64,000 bases of DNA, from positions 30,856 to 94,855 of IMG/VR virus record IMGVR_UViG_3300008740_000351. The stretch is one strand, 5' to 3'. The notes below the pieces were generated by a model. That model searched no databases. It was not told where the DNA came from and saw only the letters and a program-made list of their open reading frames with translations. Numbering within the stretch: position 1 is the first letter of the stretch; each line of letters opens with the position of its first letter. The position numbers and the translations under genes were made by a program. Below, piece after piece: positions 1-8,033 of the stretch. This DNA comes from a virus.

Positions 1-120
1 ATCAAGATCTTTTTGATTCATTAATGCTTCAACGTATAATGTTGTTCCTCCTGCTTTTAAAAAAGCTATAGGACGAGTTACGTCTTTCCATTTGTTGTAT
101 GTAATATTAAATGTTTTCAT
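1..120 (-). CDS. Partial hypothetical protein, N-terminal 40 residues
   Basis: An open frame starts at the ATG complementary to 118-120 and runs without a stop off the left edge of the window. It begins MKTFNITYNKWKDVTRP. Its start overlaps the last 14 bases of the SGNH hydrolase gene upstream, which fits the short overlaps throughout this operon. No clear Shine-Dalgarno sequence is visible and no family is recognised from 40 residues. It is probably the next gene of the surface-glycan module. Confidence 0.5.
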   Translation of the reverse strand, partial: MKTFNITYNKWKDVTRPIAFLKAGGTTLYVEALMNQKDLD

Positions 121-820
121 ATATGTACTTTGCCCAACCTTCATGCCCATCTTTATAACAATGTCCTCCTGGACCGAGTGGGTAATTCTTTTTCCTACAA
201 TAGTTAATGAATATCTCTGGCAGATATTTTATATCATCTATCCATTGTTTTACAAAATCGTTATGTGTTGGGTCAAACTGCGGTATGTCTAAAGCCCAAG
301 ATTGAATTAATTTTATTCCTAAACTATCACAAATTTGTTTTAAGTTCCACATACGTGAATATTGTAACTCTGATCTAACTTTAATCCCAGGGAGAGTCAT
401 AGTGTAAGGTTTGTGAATTTGATTTAATGCTTCTGTTGTAGTAGCATCAAGTTTACTTATCTCACTATGGTTGGGCAATTTAACGCCATACATTTGTATA
501 GGAATATGCCAACCAGTATCGTTTACATCAATAGGAATCTCATCTCTATCTAATGTTGTCCAACATACAACAACTATTAGTTCTCTTGGGTTATAATGTT
601 TGTTATAATTTCTAATAAAATTTGTAGTTCTACGAAATATTCTATTGTTACTTGTACCTTTAACAGCATCATTAAAACACATTGTAGTACCTAGTAGTTT
701 GTGTAACTGCCAAGGCCAACTCCAATAGTATTGTTCTGCTTCTGTTTCGTGTTCTTTGTATGGTAGACCTAGTTCGTCTCCTTGTGTCCAGCTATCACCA
801 TTAGTGTATAAAGTTATCAT
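107..820 (-). CDS. SGNH/GDSL-type hydrolase, paralog 1
   Basis: A protein of 237 residues with an N-terminal GDSWTQG motif (nucleophile Ser in the GDS block I of SGNH esterases) and a C-terminal GHCYKDGHEGWA segment that fits the Asp-x-x-His block V. Such enzymes remove or transfer acyl groups on sugars and lipids. Three further genes in this operon share the same layout (1661-2434, 2455-3228, 3222-4082). It follows the nucleotidyltransferase gene with an ATGA overlap and lies among glycosyltransferases, so a role in acylating or deacylating a surface or virion glycan is likely. The substrate cannot be read from sequence. Confidence 0.75.
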   Translation of the reverse strand: MITLYTNGDSWTQGDELGLPYKEHETEAEQYYWSWPWQLHKLLGTTMCFNDAVKGTSNNRIFRRTTNFIRNYNKHYNPRELIVVVCWTTLDRDEIPIDVNDTGWHIPIQMYGVKLPNHSEISKLDATTTEALNQIHKPYTMTLPGIKVRSELQYSRMWNLKQICDSLGIKLIQSWALDIPQFDPTHNDFVKQWIDDIKYLPEIFINYCRKKNYPLGPGGHCYKDGHEGWAKYIYENI

Positions 821-1545
821 CGTCTAAAATGCCTGTGTGTATAATGTAACCAGTCAGGTTGTGTACCAACAGGCCAAAATGTTTTTGCGTGTACTTTGTA
901 TTGTTTTACAATATGTTTTTTAGCAATTAACTCGTTATAAACAGATGACACATAATATTCACCATACTCGGGTGGTTTGGATAATAATTTAGTTGTTGCT
1001 TCATTATATACTTCGCCATTAGCGAAATGATAGAATCCAGTAGTAGCATTATTACAATGATAACCAAGTCTTGTTTTTTCACAACAATGCCAAACGTCTA
1101 TGTCATTATCATTTGTAAGAGCGAAACTATGTCTTTGTTCGTCTAGTGAATCGTAAGTTGTCATGTAACTAGCATCTGGTTCTACTTTCATTTTTTCTTG
1201 TAGTTCTGTTGTGTCCCATTCAAATACTTGATCACAATTAACACTAATAAAAGGACCACTACTATTCATTATTTCTTTACATTGTTGTAATGTTTCAGCC
1301 GCACCACGTGTTGGTTTATCTATTACTGTAACACTTCCCATACTTTCTAATAACGGTAACATAAAGTTAAATTGATCAAGGTGTTCTTTCAATGCTATAA
1401 AGTACCAATCACCAGGCCAGGCTAAACTATAATACACGTTTTGAATCATAGTTGTGTTGCCCGTACGGATTAACGGTTTAGGATATGTATGTCCTGCTTC
1501 TTGAAAACGTGTTCCAAGGCCAGCCATTGCTACTACTATTTTCAT
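817..1545 (-). CDS. Sugar-phosphate nucleotidyltransferase-like protein
   Basis: A protein of 242 residues that opens with MKIVVAMAGLGTRF followed by YPKPLI. This is the G-x-G-T-R ... P-K-P signature of the nucleotide-binding loop in glucose-1-phosphate thymidylyltransferase/UTP transferase-like enzymes. These activate a sugar phosphate to NDP-sugar, the donor for glycosyltransferases. Length is close to the catalytic core of the family, with no C-terminal acyltransferase domain. Its start overlaps the stop of the 40-residue gene before it (ATGA). With the neighbouring glycosyltransferases and SGNH hydrolases it forms a glycan-modification module. The sugar is unknown. Confidence 0.8.
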   Translation of the reverse strand: MKIVVAMAGLGTRFQEAGHTYPKPLIRTGNTTMIQNVYYSLAWPGDWYFIALKEHLDQFNFMLPLLESMGSVTVIDKPTRGAAETLQQCKEIMNSSGPFISVNCDQVFEWDTTELQEKMKVEPDASYMTTYDSLDEQRHSFALTNDNDIDVWHCCEKTRLGYHCNNATTGFYHFANGEVYNEATTKLLSKPPEYGEYYVSSVYNELIAKKHIVKQYKVHAKTFWPVGTQPDWLHYTHRHFRR

Positions 1546-1664
1546 TTGTATATAAACGGATCTCGTTTTTTAATTTCTTTAAGTTTCTTTCTGTATGCTA
1601 TTTCCATTTTAATTTTTAAATAGATATCAGTAAAGAACTTCTTTATACGTCTTAACAACCTCAT
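1542..1664 (-). CDS. Small basic conserved-type phage peptide, 40 aa
   Basis: A 40-residue frame fills the otherwise empty gap between two genes. It overlaps the upstream SGNH gene by an ATGA at its start (1661-1664) and the downstream nucleotidyltransferase by an ATGA at its stop (1542-1545). Sequence begins MRLLRRIKKFF and ends KKRDPFIYK, with about a third Lys/Arg and an amphipathic pattern. The ending YRKKLKEIKKRDPFIYK resembles, from memory, short proteins of marine T4-like phages. The perfect double overlap is the main evidence that it is translated. Function unknown; a nucleic-acid- or membrane-binding peptide is possible. Confidence 0.75.
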   Translation of the reverse strand: MRLLRRIKKFFTDIYLKIKMEIAYRKKLKEIKKRDPFIYK

Positions 1665-2434
1665 ATTTTATCTCCTATCTTATCTACTATAAAGTTTGCT
1701 ATTTCTTTATGTCCTTTTTCGTTTGGGTGCGAGCCAATACCAACCCTAGAAACAAATCCAGTTATACCTTCACCAGCGCCAAATGTTTTACTAGCAAAAG
1801 CAGGTTGATAGTATTTGACTTGTTCGGCCCAAATTGGTTCATACTCGCTGTACTCTTTTTCAAATTCGGGATTAGTTAATGCAAAAAATTGATGAAGTTT
1901 TATTTTATTTGCTTTACAAATTTCTTGTAATGACCACATTAAGTTTTTTAAAGCAGGAGCATCACCTGAAGGGTCTCGTAGTAATGTCCAACTTTTATGT
2001 AATGACTTCAGTGCCATATTTTGTCCTGGACTCAAGAATCCACTAAAATCCATAGATTCTGGATCATTACTGTGATGCCAATGGAAGAATTGTCGTTCAG
2101 TCCATTCAACAAATTTCTCACCGTCATGATATTTCTCTTCTGCTGGTAAAGAAAATTCAGTACGCTCGTATGTTGACCAAGCAACAATAATAGCTAATTC
2201 AGAGAATTTACCTTTGTATGATTGTAAAAATTCTATTGTTCTCCTATACATCCTAGCATTGGAGCCACCACCTCTGGCATCATTTATTAGCTGTGGAATA
2301 TTATAATGTTGTGAAACGTGCCAAGGCCAACTGTTATAAAATTTATGATTCAAGTTATCAACTGCTGTTACATCACCTAATTCTTCGCCATAGGTCCAGC
2401 TGTCGCCTGTTGTATATAAAAGTTTTATTGGCAT
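1661..2434 (-). CDS. SGNH/GDSL-type hydrolase, paralog 2
   Basis: 257 residues. The N-terminal GDSWTYGEELGD carries the GDS nucleophile block; the C-terminal SHPNEKGHKEIANFI matches the D-x-x-H-type block V, with Asn-Glu-Lys-Gly-His typical of SGNH hydrolases. The middle contains an AWSTYERTEF segment shared in style with paralogs 1 and 4 (CWTTLDRDE, GWTSPERKD), so these genes are related to one another. A strong AAAGGAG ribosome site precedes the ATG. It is likely a glycan or lipid O-acyl hydrolase/transferase of the surface-modification module. Confidence 0.75.
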   Translation of the reverse strand: MPIKLLYTTGDSWTYGEELGDVTAVDNLNHKFYNSWPWHVSQHYNIPQLINDARGGGSNARMYRRTIEFLQSYKGKFSELAIIVAWSTYERTEFSLPAEEKYHDGEKFVEWTERQFFHWHHSNDPESMDFSGFLSPGQNMALKSLHKSWTLLRDPSGDAPALKNLMWSLQEICKANKIKLHQFFALTNPEFEKEYSEYEPIWAEQVKYYQPAFASKTFGAGEGITGFVSRVGIGSHPNEKGHKEIANFIVDKIGDKI

Positions 2435-2454
2435 TGTTGATGTTCTCCTTTGTA

Positions 2455-3228
2455 TTATTTAAACAATTTATCCGACACATCATAGTTTTTTGTATACCAT
2501 TCTTCAAATTTTCTTGCTATTACTCTATGACCTGTTCTATTAAAGTGTCCACTGCCTAGATCATCTGGATATTCTTTGCTAACAATACCGTAATCTACTT
2601 GTAAAAAGTTATTAGGAAACATCTCTTCTAACTCGTGCCACATTGTAAACAATACCCAATTTGATGTTAGTTGATTTAATCTATGTAATTGTGTGGCAAA
2701 AATGCCACAATCTTCGTATCGTTTAATTTTACTATCATGAACTTCTTTAACATATGAACACAATGTATTAAGTCTAGACTCTGGTTCGTTTTTTAAAGTC
2801 TTGTTAGTAGGTATGCCACCTTCTTTAAATAATAATATATTGCTACAAGTTTCACTTTGGAGAATATTGTTACTATTAAACGGTAAGTCAGTTAATAAGT
2901 TTTCTTTATAATCTTCATAATTTAAATCTTGAATTGTTACTTCCTGTTCGTTACTATACACTATACCAGGTTTAAGCCAATGTAATCTATCTTCATTAGT
3001 AGTAGATATTATATAAAATGCATCTTCGTCAAAGTTGTCAACGAAATATTTTATCATTAAACTAATACTAAAATTACAGCAACCTGGTCTAGCTAAACTT
3101 ATTAATTTAGAATCAAATGCTTCTGCTATCTTAACAGGGTATGATGAAACTTTTGGATCATGTAATCCAACACCAGTAGCAAAACTATCGCCAGCATTAT
3201 AAACTGTACTAATTTGATGATCTACCAT
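2455..3228 (-). CDS. SGNH/GDSL-type hydrolase, paralog 3 (divergent)
   Basis: 257 residues with an N-terminal NAGDSFATGVGL motif (GDS block) and a C-terminal GSGHFNRTGHRVIARKF, the H-x-x-x-G-H pattern expected around the catalytic His. It lacks the W-S/T-x-x-x-R segment of the other three paralogs, so it is the most divergent copy. Start overlaps the stop of paralog 4 by a few bases. Role as for the other SGNH genes, with substrate unknown; it could also be a catalytically altered copy. Confidence 0.65.
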   Translation of the reverse strand: MVDHQISTVYNAGDSFATGVGLHDPKVSSYPVKIAEAFDSKLISLARPGCCNFSISLMIKYFVDNFDEDAFYIISTTNEDRLHWLKPGIVYSNEQEVTIQDLNYEDYKENLLTDLPFNSNNILQSETCSNILLFKEGGIPTNKTLKNEPESRLNTLCSYVKEVHDSKIKRYEDCGIFATQLHRLNQLTSNWVLFTMWHELEEMFPNNFLQVDYGIVSKEYPDDLGSGHFNRTGHRVIARKFEEWYTKNYDVSDKLFK

Positions 3229-4082
3229 TTTAAATTTTCCTTTATATATTTTTTAATATGTTTGGCCCATAGTTTATGCCCTTCTTCGTTTGGATGCTGT
3301 CCTATAATTGTTTTATCGAGGCCTTTCTTTTTCATATAACCAAAGAAACTTTCTGTCATAAATGTTTTTTGATTTAGGCATTCCCACATTGTCTTATTCA
3401 TTTCATTACTGTAATGATGATGCCAGCCTGGATGTTTTTCTCCAAGCTCTGCTTTCTCAAATTCATCATTTATATAACCTGGACTTTTATAATCTATAAA
3501 GTCATCCATATTTTCTTTTGCTCCGTGTATGCCTTTGCCTGCGTCATAGAACGCTTGAAACATCAGCAATTCGATGTCATGTGCCTTACATAAATTTTCC
3601 ATTGCTGTTACTTGATGAACGTACCTATTTAATGCTTCACGTTGATGCCACAAGTAAGTTACATATAGTTTAAAGAAATCATTCATGCCTGGTTGTACAT
3701 AATCAAATCCTGCTTGTTGTGGCCATATAGTTGTCCAGTTTGGTGTACTTTTATTATGAGGATCAGTATAGAAAAAGTCTTTACGTTCTGGACTTGTCCA
3801 ACCAATTATAACTTTAAGTTCATTAGTACTTCTATTTCGACTTATATAATTTTCATACAACCAACTTTCAGTAAGTCGTAATATACGATCATTACTTGCC
3901 GCCGGGTAAGATAAGTTAGTTAAACCTGTACCTAATTCTTTAGCAAGTAATGTAGGCCAAATTCTAGGTATGCGATAACTGTTATTTTGTATATCCCAGT
4001 CTTTAATATCCACACTTAAATCAGGGTTTCTAATTTCACTACCGAAGCACCAACTGTCACCTACTACTAATAACTTACTCAT
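3222..4082 (-). CDS. SGNH/GDSL-type hydrolase, paralog 4
   Basis: 286 residues, the longest of the four paralogs. It begins MSKLLVVGDSWCFGSEI, with the GDS nucleophile motif, and ends GQHPNEEGHKLWAKHIKKYI, the block V His region. A GWTSPERKDFF segment is shared with paralogs 1 and 2. An extra 40 or so residues lie between the core and block V. It overlaps its neighbours on both sides by 7-8 bases, so translation is coupled. Likely an acyl hydrolase or acyltransferase working on a glycan. Confidence 0.75.
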   Translation of the reverse strand: MSKLLVVGDSWCFGSEIRNPDLSVDIKDWDIQNNSYRIPRIWPTLLAKELGTGLTNLSYPAASNDRILRLTESWLYENYISRNRSTNELKVIIGWTSPERKDFFYTDPHNKSTPNWTTIWPQQAGFDYVQPGMNDFFKLYVTYLWHQREALNRYVHQVTAMENLCKAHDIELLMFQAFYDAGKGIHGAKENMDDFIDYKSPGYINDEFEKAELGEKHPGWHHHYSNEMNKTMWECLNQKTFMTESFFGYMKKKGLDKTIIGQHPNEEGHKLWAKHIKKYIKENLKW

Positions 4083-4518
4083 TTTTAATTCCTAGTTTGT
4101 CGTTGTATTCTTTAAATATTGTTCTAAGTTTTTCTTTTAGTTCTGGCAACACATCTCCTTCTTTATATGTTGTATGATTAAAATACTTTGGATAAAATCT
4201 TGTACCAGTAAGTTGCTGTATGTAAGTAGCCGCCTCTGTATAAATGTTATTGTAAGAAAAACGCTTACAGTTATCAGGCAAGTCTGGTATTTCTGGCACA
4301 ACAACTTTATCTAGAAATTTCTTTTGTACTACTCCGCTATCAATCCATTGATCGTAAAATATTCTATAACAATCTTTGTATACAATAAAACTATGTAATG
4401 CTGTATTAGTATCTGTTTCTTTAGTAGCGTGTGTATGATTTTTAAACCCAAACAACATTTCTTTATCTGCTCCCGGTATATTATAATAACAGAACAAGTT
4501 AACAGTACTGATGATCAT
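4075..4518 (-). CDS. Hypothetical protein in the glycan module
   Basis: 147 residues, beginning MIISTVNLFCYYNIPGADKEMLF. No signal peptide, membrane helix or known motif is recognised. It is tightly packed between an SGNH hydrolase and a glycosyltransferase-like gene (1-base overlap with the latter), so it probably serves the same surface-glycan pathway. The Tyr/Phe/Asn-rich composition is ordinary for this genome. Confidence 0.6.
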   Translation of the reverse strand: MIISTVNLFCYYNIPGADKEMLFGFKNHTHATKETDTNTALHSFIVYKDCYRIFYDQWIDSGVVQKKFLDKVVVPEIPDLPDNCKRFSYNNIYTEAATYIQQLTGTRFYPKYFNHTTYKEGDVLPELKEKLRTIFKEYNDKLGIKNE

Positions 4519-5243
4519 TAGTATGCCTCTCTAATTTCATTCCAGTCTAGATATGGATCTAAGTCAACAACTGATGTTCGCCAAAGTGTTTCTCCTAGTT
4601 GTGGTTCTATTTGTATCATTCTTAAATTATATTTTTGTCCTAGTTGATACATTATTGTACCTGGAGAATACATTGTGTCTTCAGGGTCTACATTACCACC
4701 AGTTAAGCAAGTTAATTGTTTTGGCATTAATGTCCAATTATAATATCTATAAGAGTCACTAATGATATCCATAGCATGACTATTGCCCCAATAAATTAAA
4801 TCACTAAAGCCGTGTGTAGCAAAATCAGTTAGCACTAGTCCGTTGTTGCCTATGCTATAATATATGCTTCTATCAACTACTTCAGGGTATATCCAACGTT
4901 TGTGTATTGGTATTAATAAATCAAATCTACATTTAATTACAATGTCATATCTAAATTTATTTTTAAGTTCATGTTGTCGTTTAAGCCAATTAGATTGTTG
5001 TATACTATGTAACATATTACCAGCAAAGCCTCTATGTTTCCAAGGTGTTTCAATAAACGACTCAACTGGATCTAAAAGTTCATTAAGTTTATCCCAATCT
5101 TCTTTTGGCTGATCGTTATCCCAACTATGATAAAAATGATCAATGTTTTTTATATTTTCAAAAAATCTTAACAAGTACGGAACAGCTCGTAAGCCAGTTC
5201 GTAATTGCCCACTCCAGCAAATGGCTACCTTAGGTGATCTCAT
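4518..5243 (-). CDS. Glycosyltransferase-like protein, SGQLR family, copy 1
   Basis: 241 residues. It opens with VAICWSGQLRTGLRAVPYL, a motif found at the nucleotide-sugar-binding N terminus of a family of putative glycosyltransferases in LPS and capsule loci and in marine phages. A YDIVIKCRFDLLIPI segment near residue 120 resembles the D-x-x-x-x-x-R-x-D region of that family. The next gene is a paralog (same SGQLR start). Predicted to transfer a sugar to a surface or virion acceptor. The assignment is by motif only. Confidence 0.55.
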   Translation of the reverse strand: MRSPKVAICWSGQLRTGLRAVPYLLRFFENIKNIDHFYHSWDNDQPKEDWDKLNELLDPVESFIETPWKHRGFAGNMLHSIQQSNWLKRQHELKNKFRYDIVIKCRFDLLIPIHKRWIYPEVVDRSIYYSIGNNGLVLTDFATHGFSDLIYWGNSHAMDIISDSYRYYNWTLMPKQLTCLTGGNVDPEDTMYSPGTIMYQLGQKYNLRMIQIEPQLGETLWRTSVVDLDPYLDWNEIREAY

Positions 5244-5943
5244 GGTCGCCTCCGCTATAATGTTTTTCTTCTCGTTTTAATTTAATTGGCATATAAGTTT
5301 GTACAGGTTTTATATTATTAGCTTTCATATGAAATGCTAAAACGTGTTCAGGTCCGTATGTTTTGTCGTCGTTAATTACAAACCAATCTTTTTTATATCT
5401 AGGTATACAACTATAAAAATCACACATACGGTCATAGTCAAAACTTGTTGTAGCAAAGTAAACATCACTACATCTATATCTATGATTTTTATCAAACGTT
5501 TGATGAATGATATGAGCTTCGCCCATTTTCATTTGTGATATATGATATTTTTTTTCAACGTAATTATCGAATCTCATTCTTACACAAACATCATATTGTA
5601 AAGCAAAATCATGTTCGTATTGTTGTTTTAAATTACAAGCCATCATAACACCGTAAAATTGACTATGATAGTTTGGGTCAAATACTGCCCATTCGTTTTC
5701 AGTTTTAAATTCTATAGGATCTTCTATTAATATTTTTTTAAGTTTGTTAAGTTCTTGATTACTAATACTTTTTTCTTCGTCGTCTTTATTTTTATGTGCT
5801 ATAGCATTAGGGGCCGTTTTATTTGTCCATGTATGTACAAAGTAATCAACCTCGGATTCTTTATCAAACATTAACGGCCACGTTTTAATAGATTCTTCCC
5901 AGTGACCTCGTAATTGTCCACTAACACAAACAGCTATTTTCAT
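5230..5943 (-). CDS. Glycosyltransferase-like protein, SGQLR family, copy 2
   Basis: 237 residues, starting MKIAVCVSGQLRGHWEESIKTWP and carrying YDVCVRMRFDNYVEKK, the same two landmarks as the downstream copy. The two genes are neighbours with a 14-base overlap and look like an ancient tandem duplication. It lies directly downstream of sufD (4-base overlap), so the Suf genes and the glycan genes belong to one transcript. Acceptor and donor are unknown. Confidence 0.55.
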   Translation of the reverse strand: MKIAVCVSGQLRGHWEESIKTWPLMFDKESEVDYFVHTWTNKTAPNAIAHKNKDDEEKSISNQELNKLKKILIEDPIEFKTENEWAVFDPNYHSQFYGVMMACNLKQQYEHDFALQYDVCVRMRFDNYVEKKYHISQMKMGEAHIIHQTFDKNHRYRCSDVYFATTSFDYDRMCDFYSCIPRYKKDWFVINDDKTYGPEHVLAFHMKANNIKPVQTYMPIKLKREEKHYSGGDHEIT

Positions 5944-6518
5944 TGTTTGATTGTTCCTTCCATTTTATTTTTAATGTCTTGGGAAAATGCTTCTACGAGC
6001 ATATCAATAGAGTCCTCATATGATATTCCTCTGCTTTGAAGATAAAATAATTGTTCTTCATCTAATGCTCCAGTTGTACTGCTATGTGAACAAACAACAT
6101 TAGAATTTAAAATGTTTAATTCTGGTTTTGCGAATGCTTTAGATGTAGTATCTAATAAAAGATTTTTGTTAGACATATGACTTTCACAATTAGTAATATC
6201 TTTAGGAACAGAAATTAAACCCTCAAAAGAACTAACACTATTCTTGTTTATAAATCTAAAGTCTTGATTACACTTTGAATTATGACCATTGTGTACTACG
6301 TTAGTAACAACATCTGTTTTCTCATCTGTGTTTTTAAATATACCATACAACTCGCAAGATGAATTTGTATCTAAGTTTATATTAACAGTTGTCGCAACGC
6401 CAGAATAATTATAAAAAAATATAACCGCAATTGAGTCTTCTTTTAAGTTATAATTTAATACTGAATCTTCTTTTAAGTTTATAACTTTTTTATAATTATT
6501 TTGTATGTCCATAACCAC
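5940..6518 (-). CDS. sufD: SufD-like Fe-S scaffold protein, short form
   Basis: 192 residues, less than half the usual SufD length of about 420. The C-terminal part is clearly SufD/SufB family: AKPELNILNSNVVCSHSSTTGALDEEQLFYLQSRGI contains the Cys-Ser-His site (the conserved SufD Cys/His) and the LDEEQLFYL motif. The N-terminal half keeps only a few beta-helix strands. SufD pairs with SufB and SufC to build Fe-S clusters. The gene overlaps sufC by 23 bases; a second ATG at 6512 is possible. The shortening looks like loss of beta-helix rungs, not a frameshift, because the frame is clean. Confidence 0.75.
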   Translation of the reverse strand: MVMDIQNNYKKVINLKEDSVLNYNLKEDSIAVIFFYNYSGVATTVNINLDTNSSCELYGIFKNTDEKTDVVTNVVHNGHNSKCNQDFRFINKNSVSSFEGLISVPKDITNCESHMSNKNLLLDTTSKAFAKPELNILNSNVVCSHSSTTGALDEEQLFYLQSRGISYEDSIDMLVEAFSQDIKNKMEGTIKQ

Positions 6519-7230
6519 TCTTTTCTAATTCTAAAGCTAGTGCTTCACATCCTGTTCTATCTATTTTCCCATCCATTAAAACATGAACAAAGTCTGGTTT
6601 AATGTAATCTAGTAAACGTTGGTAATGTGTAATAATTAAAAAAGATCTATCTTTATTTTTTAAAGCATTTACACCGTCTGCTACGATTCTTAAAGCGTCT
6701 ATATCTAAACCAGAATCAGTCTCATCTAGAATTGCTAACGTAGGTTCTAAGATAGACATTTGTAATACTTCATTTTTCTTTTTTTCGCCCCCTGAGAATC
6801 CTACATTTAGTTCTCTATTAAGTATTGTTTTGTCAATGTTAAGGGTTTCTGCTGTTTGTTGTATTTTTGCAACAAATTCTAAAGGGTCTAATTCTGCTTC
6901 TTTTCTATGTCTACGAGTTTGATTTAGTGCTGATCTTAAAAAGTTACTTGTATTAACGCCAGGAACTTCAACAGGATATTGAAATGCTAAAAACAAACCT
7001 TCTTGAGCTCTTTCTTCTATTGGTAAAGTTAATAAATCTTTTCCTTGATAAGAAATTGTTCCATCAATATCATAACCAGTTCGCCCAGCTAACACATTAG
7101 CCAATGTACTTTTACCTGATCCGTTAGGACCCATTAAAGCATGGACTTCACCTTTTGGAATATTAAGGGTTAAGTCTTTTATTATTTCTTTACCATCTAT
7201 TGATACTTTTAAGTTTTCAATTTTTAACAT
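6496..7230 (-). CDS. sufC: SufC Fe-S assembly ATPase
   Basis: 244 residues, full length for SufC (about 250). Walker A GPNGSGKST at residues 34-42, Q-loop FQYPVEVPG, ABC signature FSGGEKKKNE near residue 145 (the K-K-N-E extension is diagnostic of SufC), Walker B LAILDETDSGLD and the H-loop ITHYQRLL. SufC is the ATPase of the SufBC2D complex that assembles Fe-S clusters in the cytoplasm. It overlaps sufE upstream and sufD downstream. All catalytic residues appear intact. Confidence 0.95.
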   Translation of the reverse strand: MLKIENLKVSIDGKEIIKDLTLNIPKGEVHALMGPNGSGKSTLANVLAGRTGYDIDGTISYQGKDLLTLPIEERAQEGLFLAFQYPVEVPGVNTSNFLRSALNQTRRHRKEAELDPLEFVAKIQQTAETLNIDKTILNRELNVGFSGGEKKKNEVLQMSILEPTLAILDETDSGLDIDALRIVADGVNALKNKDRSFLIITHYQRLLDYIKPDFVHVLMDGKIDRTGCEALALELEKSGYGHTK

Positions 7231-7621
7231 TCGGTATCCTTTTTATCATTATCTCGATCATTTGATAGAATCCAGTTTTTCTATTCATTGTTAGTAATTC
7301 GTCTAGTTTAATTTCTTCAAATTGTTCTATTGTGATTTTTTCTGCTCCTGGAGAATTAAAAATATCTATTAGTATGTAAGCATAACCTCCAGCTATCATG
7401 GCGTTGCTCCATGCTTTAAATTTACCATCTTCCCAATCAACAAATAAATCAAACTGGCAACGACTTACTCTGTTTTCTTCAATACGTTTTTCTTCACTTA
7501 AAGGATCGAAGTTTAATTTTGCCCCGAGCGAAATCAACCATCGGTAAACTTCTAAACTTTCAATTGCTCGTAACGTTTCAATGTTATTTTTATACTCTGT
7601 AATTTTATCTAAATAATTCAT
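7217..7621 (-). CDS. sufE: SufE-family sulfur acceptor protein
   Basis: 134 residues, normal SufE length. The segment YRWLISLGAKL, then EENRVSRCQ with Cys55, matches the SufE core, where the conserved Cys accepts persulfide from the desulfurase SufS. The WSNAMIAGGYAYILIDIF region matches the family's S-D-A-x-I-x-x-G-L helix. The usual V-x-G-C-Q-S is changed to V-S-R-C-Q-F. No SufS gene is in the window, so the host desulfurase would be the partner. It overlaps the VOC gene and sufC. Confidence 0.85.
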   Translation of the reverse strand: MNYLDKITEYKNNIETLRAIESLEVYRWLISLGAKLNFDPLSEEKRIEENRVSRCQFDLFVDWEDGKFKAWSNAMIAGGYAYILIDIFNSPGAEKITIEQFEEIKLDELLTMNRKTGFYQMIEIMIKRIPNVKN

Positions 7622-8033
7622 CTGGATTCGCCATTGTTTTAATTTCTAAACAGTTACCGTTAGGGTCTTCGATAAACATTGTTTCTTGTTGTCTACTCTC
7701 GCCTTCAAACCTAATGAAGGGAGGATCTAAAAATTCTATTCCGTTATCTATTATTCGCTGTTTTAAATTTTGAAATACATCATTGTCTAAGTGTACACCA
7801 AAATGGGGTACGGATACATTACCCATATCTACATTATGTCTTTCGCCTGTGCTCTTATCATCAGGATCAGATGCGTGTAGTGTTAATTCATTCCCCCAAA
7901 AATTAATATCTGCCCAGGCATCTGGGTATGTAAATTCTGCCATACCTCTTTCGCAACCTAGTATATCACAATAAAAGTTTATTGCTTTATCTAAATCTCC
8001 TGCCGGTATTGCTAAATGAAATCTATTTGACAT
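7605..8033 (-). CDS. VOC-superfamily (glyoxalase/dioxygenase-like) protein
   Basis: 142 residues with the VOC fold pattern of two beta-alpha-beta-beta-beta modules: FHLAIPAGDLDKAINFYCDILG at the start, PHFGVHLDN near residue 77 and FIEDPNGNCLEIKT at the end. His6, the His residues near the middle and Glu of CLEIK are at the usual metal-ligand places. VOC proteins include glyoxalase I, fosfomycin/bleomycin resistance and extradiol dioxygenases, so the reaction is not predictable. It lies between sufB and sufE with 1- and 17-base overlaps, an unusual place for this family. Confidence 0.85.
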   Translation of the reverse strand: MSNRFHLAIPAGDLDKAINFYCDILGCERGMAEFTYPDAWADINFWGNELTLHASDPDDKSTGERHNVDMGNVSVPHFGVHLDNDVFQNLKQRIIDNGIEFLDPPFIRFEGESRQQETMFIEDPNGNCLEIKTMANPDELFR

